Assembly: GCA_003176115.1 (NCBI GenBank)
Contig: PSRO01000042.1
Location: 1-37,711 of the forward strand
Origin: Chlamydiota bacterium
GTDB lineage: Bacteria > Chlamydiota > Chlamydiia > Chlamydiales > Rhabdochlamydiaceae
DNA: 37,711 nucleotides
Reading direction: 5' to 3'
Numbering within the stretch: position 1 is the stretch's first letter; the number at the start of each line of letters is the position of its first letter. Under the pieces are notes generated by a model. The model saw only the letters and a list, made by a program, of their open reading frames with translations. It did not search any database and was not told where the DNA came from. The position numbers were made by a program, and so were the translations under genes. This document shows positions 7,240 through 12,959 of this stretch, piece by piece.

Positions 7240-9009
7240 TTACTTTTTTTGCTCAAGTATTTGCCAACGCAAGTAGAGTTGCTCAATTTGGTTTTCCTTT
7301 AGAGCAATTTTTGTGCACATCTCTGCGAGGTCATTTGTATTTGTTGTTGTTTCTAGTAATGGATTGAGCTGTTTGATCTCTTCTTCTAAAACTTCAATTT
7401 TTTTTTCCATTTGCTGATACTCTTTTTGTTCTAAATAAGAGAGTTTTGGTTTAGCAATAGGAAAATGTTTGTTTTCTTTAAATTTAGAAATGGCTGGGTT
7501 TTTTTGAGCAGCTTGCCATTGAGCGTAATCTGGATACAAGGTGGTTTGATTAAGGTCTCCTAAACTAAGTAAGCAATTACAAACCCGATCCAGCATATAA
7601 CGGTCATGAGTGATTAATACAATAGCCCCAGAAAAGTCCATTAAACTCTCTTCTAAGCTTTCTAATGTGGGAATGTCTAGATCATTAGTTGGTTCATCTA
7701 GTAAAAGAATATCTGCTTGCTTGAGCATAAGATATGCGATCGAGATTCGTGCTTTTTCTCCACCGGAAAGAGAGCCAATAGGCATGTTTAATAAATCAGG
7801 TGAGAATAAAAATCGCTTGCACCATCCATTTACATGGATCGATTGCCCTCGAAATAAAATATAATCTCCATTAGGAGAGAGAGCTTCTTTGAGGGTAATA
7901 TGGTCAGGAATTTGTGTTTTATGTTGATCGAAATATACGATTTTAATCCCATCGGCCTCTTTGATAGTTCCAAGATCGGGAAGAAGCTCTTTTGCAAGAA
8001 TGCGTAGAAGAGTTGTCTTTCCAGAACCATTAGGCCCCATTAAGCCCATGCGAGTTTTAGGGCTCAAAGTAAAGTCCACATGCTCAAAAAGAGTTTTATC
8101 TCCCATTTTTTTGGAGAGATTTTTTGCTACAAGCAGTTTATTTGTCTCTCTTTGAGTTGCAGAAAAACAAATATCTGTTTTTTTTTGACGGTTTCTATCT
8201 TGAACAAGAGTTAAATTTTGGAACACTTCGCTTGCTGTATCTATTCTTGATTGTGCTTTTGTTGTGCGTGCCTTAGGAGTTTGGCGTAGCCAATGTTCTT
8301 CTCTGCGTGCTTTAGAAGTAAGTGAGCGTTCTTGTTGGATCTGACCTTGTAAAAATTGCTCTTTTTTCTCCAAGAAATTAGCATAAGAGCCATCAATGGC
8401 AAAGATTCCTTTAGGATAAGCAGGATTGATTTCTACTAAGCGATTGACTACATTTTGTAAAAAAAATCGGTCGTGACTAACCAAAACATAAGAAGAAATT
8501 TCTTTCATAAGAATTTTTTCTAGCCAGAGAATTCCTTCAAGGTCTAAATGATTTGTCGGTTCATCAAAGAGCAAAAGATCGGGGGATAAAATCAACTGTT
8601 GAACCATACGGAGTCTTTTTTTCCAACCTCCTGAGAGCAGTGCTGCTGTTGCTGGATGTTTTTTGTTAAACTCCATTTTACTAAGCCAGGTTTCTATAAG
8701 TAGTTGTTTATCATAGACTGTAAGATTTTCTTTTGCTAAAGCATCCATTAAAACTTGTTTAACAGGAATTGAGGGAAATTCGCAGGATTGTGGAACATAA
8801 CCAATTTTTAATCCCTTTTTAGAAATAACCTCTCCAGAATCGGGGTTTTCTATTCCTGTTAGAATTTTCAAAAAAGTGGATTTCCCAGAGCCATTAGGAC
8901 CAATTAGTCCTAAGCGATCTTTGGTAAAGATGCTAATGGACAGATCAGTAAACAGAGTCTTAGTTCCAAATGATTTAGAAAGAGACTGAGAATGTAAAAG
9001 AAGTGTCAT
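7240..9009 (-). CDS. uup: ABC-F family ATPase, Uup type
   Basis: A 589-residue protein with two ABC ATPase domains and no membrane segment. Domain 1 has Walker A GPNGSGKST, signature LLSGGWKKR and Walker B LLFDEPTNHLDL. Domain 2 has GPNGSGKTT, LSGGEKAR and LLLDEPTNDLDI. The linker carries the Uup-type stretch LRQTPKARTTKAQSRID, and a C-terminal coiled coil (about 520-589) replaces the shorter tail of EttA. ABC-F proteins act on the ribosome, and Uup is linked to ribosome function and DNA/transposon stability. The assignment to Uup rather than EttA rests on GGWKKR and the C-terminal coiled coil. It is the first gene of a minus-strand cluster with the broken HTH gene, DUF2892 and the flavoprotein. 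Confidence 0.88.
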   Translation of the reverse strand: MTLLLHSQSLSKSFGTKTLFTDLSISIFTKDRLGLIGPNGSGKSTFLKILTGIENPDSGEVISKKGLKIGYVPQSCEFPSIPVKQVLMDALAKENLTVYDKQLLIETWLSKMEFNKKHPATAALLSGGWKKRLRMVQQLILSPDLLLFDEPTNHLDLEGILWLEKILMKEISSYVLVSHDRFFLQNVVNRLVEINPAYPKGIFAIDGSYANFLEKKEQFLQGQIQQERSLTSKARREEHWLRQTPKARTTKAQSRIDTASEVFQNLTLVQDRNRQKKTDICFSATQRETNKLLVAKNLSKKMGDKTLFEHVDFTLSPKTRMGLMGPNGSGKTTLLRILAKELLPDLGTIKEADGIKIVYFDQHKTQIPDHITLKEALSPNGDYILFRGQSIHVNGWCKRFLFSPDLLNMPIGSLSGGEKARISIAYLMLKQADILLLDEPTNDLDIPTLESLEESLMDFSGAIVLITHDRYMLDRVCNCLLSLGDLNQTTLYPDYAQWQAAQKNPAISKFKENKHFPIAKPKLSYLEQKEYQQMEKKIEVLEEEIKQLNPLLETTTNTNDLAEMCTKIALKENQIEQLYLRWQILEQKK

Positions 9010-9045
9010 AACGTGTTAAAGAAAATATTTACTATATAGATTGGG

Positions 9046-9083
9046 AAAAGAAAAAGCCAAGAATTTTTGAGTTCTTGGCTTTA
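9046..9083 (-). terminator. Rho-independent terminator after the RRM gene
   Basis: AAAGCCAAGAA (9053-9063) and TTCTTGGCTTT (9072-9082) form an 11-bp stem with an 8-base loop. On the minus strand the stem is followed by TTTTTCTTTT. It lies 17 bases past the stop of the RRM gene and ends its transcript before uup. Confidence 0.85.
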
Positions 9084-9099
9084 AAAAGCTAAAAAAAGA

Positions 9100-9456
9100 T
9101 TAACCGCGATCACGACGAGTGCGGAAAGGAGGACGATCGTTACCGAAGGAACGATTGCCACCTGCTCGATCATCTCGGCGCGTGAAATTTTTTTGCTCAG
9201 GACGTGCTTCATTTACAATCAGATTGCGTCCCTCGTATAGAAAGCCGTTTAATGCTTTTGCAGCGTTTTGAGCATCTTCTACACTTTCCATTTCAACAAA
9301 GCCAAAGCCTTTTGAGGCATCGCCATTTGCTCTGTCTACTACAATACGAGCAGAAATGATCTTGCCATATTCGGCAAAAAGGTTATGCAACTCTTCTTCA
9401 GTTGTTTTAAAAGGTAGGCTGCCTACGTACAGCTTTTTGCTATTTGATTCGTTCAT
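9100..9456 (-). CDS. RRM-domain RNA-binding protein (bacterial RNP type)
   Basis: A 118-residue protein with one RNA recognition motif at residues about 8-85. RNP2 is KLYVGSLPF and RNP1 is SKGFGFVEM, with the aromatic residues that stack on RNA present. The tail (about 86-118) is rich in Arg, Gly, Asp and Asn (RRDDRAGGNRSFGNDRPP), like the glycine/arginine tails of cyanobacterial and chlamydial RNP proteins. GGAGAA sits 6 bases before the ATG. A 9-bp hairpin lies in the leader just upstream of that ribosome site and a clear terminator follows, so the gene is a single transcription unit. A role in mRNA stability or translation is likely; direct targets are unknown. Confidence 0.92.
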   Translation of the reverse strand: MNESNSKKLYVGSLPFKTTEEELHNLFAEYGKIISARIVVDRANGDASKGFGFVEMESVEDAQNAAKALNGFLYEGRNLIVNEARPEQKNFTRRDDRAGGNRSFGNDRPPFRTRRDRG

Positions 9457-9479
9457 AAATTCTCCAAGAATACATACAA

Positions 9480-9502
9480 ATCGTTAAAATAACTTTAACG
9501 AT
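9480..9502 (-). promoter_or_regulatory. Leader hairpin upstream of the RRM gene
   Basis: ATCGTTAAA and TTTAACGAT (9480-9488, 9494-9502) form a perfect 9-bp stem with a 5-base loop, ending 24 bases before the start codon and close to the GGAGAA ribosome site. It could be a protein-binding hairpin, for example for autoregulation by the RRM protein, a temperature-sensitive element, or a DNA operator. The role is inference. Confidence 0.4.
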
Positions 9503-9539
9503 ATTAAAAAAAATTAACACTGAAGTTGATTCGCGGAAT

Positions 9540-9602
9540 CTAAAGCGCCGGCTAAAAAAGGGACGCGGGTGACAACACACGTGACCAACACGAAAGTGTG
9601 GT
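9540..9602. other. GC-rich structured segment in the leader/promoter region of the RRM gene
   Basis: In contrast to its AT-rich surroundings this stretch holds AAGCGCCGGC, GGGACGCGGGTGAC and a compact hairpin: ACCAACAC-GAAA-GTGTGGT at 9584-9602, a 7-bp stem with one bulged A and a GNRA-type loop on the plus strand. It lies between the terminator of the aminotransferase gene and the RRM start. It may belong to a long 5' leader of the RRM mRNA or encode a small RNA; I do not recognise a known RNA family. Confidence 0.35.
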
Positions 9603-9603
9603 G

Positions 9604-9628
9604 AAAAAAACTCTTAAAATTAGAGTTT
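9604..9628 (-). terminator. Rho-independent terminator after the aminotransferase gene
   Basis: AAACTCT (9608-9614) pairs with AGAGTTT (9622-9628). Read on the minus strand, the stem ends in an uninterrupted run of seven T. It lies about 70 bases past the stop of the gene at 9700-10569. Confidence 0.7.
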
Positions 9629-9699
9629 ACTCACTAGGGCCAAGTATAGCTTAAAAGGAGATTCTCTGTCCATATTAAACAATAAAAAAATAAATCAAT

Positions 9700-10569
9700 T
9701 TATTTATTTACAATATGCCTTGAGATGGATAAGGTTTCCCATTTGGATTGCTGGGTATATTCTCTAAAAGCTTGGATCATCTCTTTTGTTCTTACTCCTA
9801 CTTCTCCTGTCCCAATCTGATGATGATCTATTTTAATAAGAGGCATGATTTCTTTATTGCTAGCAGTGATGAAGGCCTCATCAATCGTAGGTAGTTCTTC
9901 ATAGGTAATAGGACAGAGTTGAATAGGGAATCTTTGAGCTGCTAATTTAAGAACAATCTCACGAGTAACCCCGAGCAATATTTCATCAGAATTGCATGTA
10001 TATAATATATTTTTTTTAAAACAGAAGAAATTGCTAGTAGTTGCTTCTAATAATTCTCGGGCTGGATTTAAATAGATAGCCTCTTGTGCTTGGTGATTTG
10101 CATGCAGAGTGACAATTGCTGGAATATATTGGGTTGTTTTAAGCTTCGGAAAGCTGCGTGCTAAAGAAGTGGTAACTGCAGAAACCCCTTTTGTATAAAA
10201 GTATGGAGGGTATTTCGTTAATGCAAAGACAAGAACAATGAGAGAAGCTGTTTGAGGAGTAAATTGATCGGTACTAATTCCTCCTGTCACGATAATTTTA
10301 ATCCCTGCTTCTTCTATTTGATTCAACTCAATCAAAGAATCGATGATTTTTGCAATCTCAGCTAAGCTACAAGGGATTTTTAGCCTTAAGTTTTCAGCAG
10401 AGTAGTTTAACCTTTCGAGATGATCCCAAAGATGGAAAGGGCGTTTCTGGTAAGTGCGTAAATAATCAAAAACACCAAATCCTCTTAAGATTGAGAGATC
10501 GAAAACAGAAAGCTTGGCTTCACTCTCTGGAACATAGTTTCCATTTATATAATAAATAGGTTGATTCAT
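9700..10569 (-). CDS. Class IV PLP-dependent aminotransferase (D-amino-acid / branched-chain type)
   Basis: A 289-residue fold-type IV aminotransferase. Visible family features are the N-terminal YINGNYVPESEAKLSVFD with the following RGFGVFDYLRTY, and the candidate PLP-lysine in PKLKTTQYIPA near residue 145. Further on are the cofactor-contacting ARELLEATTSNFF and the late EAFITASNKEIMPL block. Length is normal. The family includes D-amino-acid transaminase, branched-chain aminotransferase and aminodeoxychorismate lyase. The short form and overall look favour a D-alanine-type or branched-chain enzyme, but the exact substrate cannot be read from sequence. In a chlamydia-like organism a D-amino-acid enzyme could serve peptidoglycan precursor supply. 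It stands alone on the minus strand, divergent from hctA. Confidence 0.85.
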   Translation of the reverse strand: MNQPIYYINGNYVPESEAKLSVFDLSILRGFGVFDYLRTYQKRPFHLWDHLERLNYSAENLRLKIPCSLAEIAKIIDSLIELNQIEEAGIKIIVTGGISTDQFTPQTASLIVLVFALTKYPPYFYTKGVSAVTTSLARSFPKLKTTQYIPAIVTLHANHQAQEAIYLNPARELLEATTSNFFCFKKNILYTCNSDEILLGVTREIVLKLAAQRFPIQLCPITYEELPTIDEAFITASNKEIMPLIKIDHHQIGTGEVGVRTKEMIQAFREYTQQSKWETLSISRHIVNK

Positions 10570-10746
10570 GAGATTTAAGCTTTTTCAGATTAGCCTAACA
10601 AAGTCTTTCTTCTTAGTAAAGATGTTTGGTTTTTTTGTAATATATAAACATATATATAAAAATAGTTGCGCAATTTCTAAAAACAGTTTATGAATCGTGA
10701 ATGTAAAATAAACTTGAAAATGAGCTTATCCTTGAGGAGGGAAGTT

Positions 10747-11016
10747 ATGGCGTTAAAAGAAACAATTCAAAGATTATTACATCAAATTGCTGATATTCGA
10801 CATGATTTGGAAAAAGCAATGGAGGGTAATAAAGCAGCAGCTCAAAGAGCTAGGACTAATACAATTAGATTTTCTAAAACATCCAAGGTATTTCGTAAAG
10901 AGTCTGTAGCTGCTGCAAGATCTGGAATGAAAAAAGCAGCTAGAGCAGAAAAAGCAAAGGGTACAAAAAGAGCTCCTGCTAAAAAGAAAGCGCCAGCTCG
11001 TAAGACAAAAAGATAA
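10747..11016 (+). CDS. hctA: Histone H1-like developmental protein Hc1
   Basis: An 89-residue, lysine/alanine-rich chromatin protein that condenses the nucleoid when chlamydial reticulate bodies turn into elementary bodies. The N-terminal helical half keeps the chlamydial Hc1 pattern (MALKETIQRLL, then GNKAAAQRARTNTI and KVFRKESVAAARSGM). The C-terminal half is the basic tail (KRAPAKKKAPARKTKR). The ATG at 10747 is chosen because GAGGAGGGAAG lies directly upstream and because Hc1 proteins begin MALK; the frame is open 57 bases further up without a ribosome site. In Chlamydia hctA is a late gene, also controlled by the small RNA IhtA; whether that applies here is unknown. It is followed by the rRNA methyltransferase and yajC, a grouping I remember from Chlamydia. 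Confidence 0.95.
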   Translation: MALKETIQRLLHQIADIRHDLEKAMEGNKAAAQRARTNTIRFSKTSKVFRKESVAAARSGMKKAARAEKAKGTKRAPAKKKAPARKTKR

Positions 11017-11077
11017 GAATTTGCTAAAGGTTAATTTTTTTTCTCGTTATGATTTACATTCATAAAAGAGAAAAAAA

Positions 11078-12451
11078 ATGAAAGAAAGCGTTTGTTTCAT
11101 TCAAAAATTCCATAAAAAAGGCTATGGAACAGGGAAAAGCCCTAGCTCCTCAAAGCCGCTTCACGTTATAGGTGGAGTTATTGGAGATGAATTAGTTGTT
11201 GAAATCAAAACAAAACAACGCGCTTTTATCAAGCAGATTACTCACTTGTCGCCTTATAGAACAACTCCAAAATGTTCTCATGCTCCCTCTTGTGGAGGAT
11301 GCAGCTGGCAGCAAGTAGATTATTTGTTTCAATTAGAGCAGAAACAGCAACGAGTCCATGAGTTATTTGCTTCTTTTATCAAAGAAGAGCTTTCTCTTAA
11401 GCCGATTCTTAGCTGCGATAGGATTTGGCAATATCGCAATAAGATGGAGTTTAGCTTTTCTCAAGATCGATCTGGGCAGCAATTCTTAGGCCTCATCTTA
11501 GCTGGTAGTAGAGGTCGTGTATTTAATTTACAAGAATGTTGGTTGGTATCTGTATGGTTTTCATCCGTTGTTGCTCAAATAAGGCTATGGTGGAAACAAA
11601 GTGGTCTTAGTGCTTATCGCTTAGATAATACAGGATCTTTACGAACATTGATTGTGCGTCAGTCTCTGAACACATCTGATAAACTTGTGATGCTTACTGT
11701 TTCTGGCAGACCAGAATATGCTTTAAATAAACAGCAAATGGAGCAGTTTATTCAAGCGGTCCTATGTACAGCTTCTGAGCCAGAAAAAATCAGCATCTTT
11801 TTGCGTATTCAGCAAGCGGTCAAAGGGCAACCTACGCAATTTTTTGAAATGCATTTACACGGTCCAGATCATATGTTAGAGAGACTTAACATAGATGGTA
11901 CAACTCTAACTTTTAAAATTAGTCCTACTTCTTTTTTTCAGCCGAATCCAAGACAAGCAGAAAAGTTGTTTTCAGCTGCGCTTCAAGCTGTGCAGGGCCC
12001 TAAAAAACATATTCTTGATCTCTATGCAGGAACTGCTACTTTATCTATTGTTTTTGCTAAAATAGCCGATAAAATAACTGCTATTGAGCTAAATCCTTAT
12101 GCTGTATTTGATGCTAAAGTAAATAAAGAGTTAAATCATATCGAGAATCTGGAAATCATTTGCGGGGATGTAGGGCAAAAATTACAAGAATTAACAAACC
12201 ATCCTAGCTTTAACCCTCCAGATTTAGTCATTGTGGATCCTCCTCGTACAGGATTAGATGATAAGGCCATAAAAGTTCTTCTAGAATTACGATCTCAAGA
12301 AATTCTTTATATTTCATGCAATCCAGTTACTCAGGCAAACGATGTACAATTGCTTATGCAAAAGGGATATCAATTAATACTACTTCAACCAGTAGATCAA
12401 TTTCCTCATACAATACATATGGAAACAATTGCTTTATTAAGACTTTTTTGA
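11078..12451 (+). CDS. rlmD: 23S rRNA (uracil-5-)-methyltransferase, RlmD/TrmA family with 4Fe-4S site
   Basis: A 457-residue SAM-dependent RNA m5U methyltransferase. An N-terminal TRAM-like beta region (about 1-60) is followed by the cluster cysteines Cys66, Cys72, Cys75 (CSHAPSCGGC) and Cys154 (LQECW). The catalytic domain shows SFFQPNP, DLYAGTATLS (SAM site), VDPPRTGLD and the catalytic cysteine in YISCNP (Cys414). The iron-sulfur site separates the RlmC/RlmD branch from TrmA; RlmD (U1939) is the more likely, RlmC cannot be excluded. It starts 61 bases after hctA, with AAAAGAGAAA before the ATG. In Chlamydia the gene beside hctA is also of this family, by memory. Confidence 0.9.
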   Translation: MKESVCFIQKFHKKGYGTGKSPSSSKPLHVIGGVIGDELVVEIKTKQRAFIKQITHLSPYRTTPKCSHAPSCGGCSWQQVDYLFQLEQKQQRVHELFASFIKEELSLKPILSCDRIWQYRNKMEFSFSQDRSGQQFLGLILAGSRGRVFNLQECWLVSVWFSSVVAQIRLWWKQSGLSAYRLDNTGSLRTLIVRQSLNTSDKLVMLTVSGRPEYALNKQQMEQFIQAVLCTASEPEKISIFLRIQQAVKGQPTQFFEMHLHGPDHMLERLNIDGTTLTFKISPTSFFQPNPRQAEKLFSAALQAVQGPKKHILDLYAGTATLSIVFAKIADKITAIELNPYAVFDAKVNKELNHIENLEIICGDVGQKLQELTNHPSFNPPDLVIVDPPRTGLDDKAIKVLLELRSQEILYISCNPVTQANDVQLLMQKGYQLILLQPVDQFPHTIHMETIALLRLF

Positions 12452-12531
12452 AGTTTTTGCATTTTTCTTGATTTATCCAAGACTCTTGGGCATTCTAGAG
12501 CAAAAATATCTCAAATGATAAGGATAGAGTT

Positions 12532-12912
12532 ATGAACAAAATATGTAAATTTACCATTCCAGCTCTTTGTGCAACAAGCTCTGTATTTGCTGATGTAGAA
12601 GCAACCGGTGGTAATAGCAACCTAATGCAAATGCTATTTATGATTGGATTTGCTGTGATTTTCTTCTATTTTATTATCTGGCGTCCCGACCAAAAACGTC
12701 GTAAACAGATGGAACAAATGCGTAACTCTATTGCTAAAGGAGATCGCGTCACCGTTATGGGAATCCTTGGTACAATAGATAAAGTAGAAAAAGATACCGT
12801 GATTTTATCCCTTTACCAAGGTGGGAAAATGGAAGTGTTGAAAAACGCCATTACCGATATTCAACCTTCTGTTCCCAAAGAGAAAGAAGTAGAGATTAAG
12901 GAAGTTAAATAA
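12532..12912 (+). CDS. yajC: Sec translocase accessory subunit YajC
   Basis: A 126-residue single-span membrane protein. The N-terminus MNKICKFTIPALCATSSVFA looks like a short signal-like stretch. The membrane helix lies at about 32-49 (MLFMIGFAVIFFYFIIW). The family motif RPDQKRRKQMEQM follows, then the small beta domain GDRVTVMGILGTIDKV. YajC associates with SecDF-YidC at the inner membrane. AAGGATAGAG precedes the ATG. It closes the hctA-rlmD-yajC group and is terminated at 12925-12952. Confidence 0.93.
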   Translation: MNKICKFTIPALCATSSVFADVEATGGNSNLMQMLFMIGFAVIFFYFIIWRPDQKRRKQMEQMRNSIAKGDRVTVMGILGTIDKVEKDTVILSLYQGGKMEVLKNAITDIQPSVPKEKEVEIKEVK

Positions 12913-12922
12913 AAAATTTCAT

Positions 12923-12955
12923 TAAAGACAGAAAGGACCTCTTTTCTGTCTTATA
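12923..12955. terminator. Bidirectional hairpin terminator between yajC and the coiled-coil gene
   Basis: AAGACAGAAA (12925-12934) pairs with TTTCTGTCTT (12943-12952), and two inner pairs (GG with CT) extend the stem to about 12 bp. It occupies the 47-base gap between two convergent genes, so it can end both transcripts. Confidence 0.75.
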
Positions 12956-12959
12956 GATT

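Noticed and set aside
7610-8155. Plus-strand frames inside uup and similar antisense frames in mfd, htpG and alaS
   Set aside because: They lie opposite strongly conserved genes, show no family resemblance and follow from the codon pattern of the true gene.
10615-10680. AT-rich TATATA stretch upstream of hctA as a promoter
   Set aside because: Several overlapping -10-like hexamers exist, but none pairs with a -35 box at 16-18 bases. A specific site cannot be named.
10690-10746. Upstream in-frame extension of hctA
   Set aside because: No ribosome site at 10690. The GAGGAGGG before 10747 and the conserved MALK start decide for the shorter form.
11033-11076. Inverted run of T/CTC and GAG/A between hctA and rlmD as a terminator
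   Set aside because: The pairing is almost only A-T, and the right arm is the purine-rich ribosome site of rlmD. It would not form a convincing terminator.
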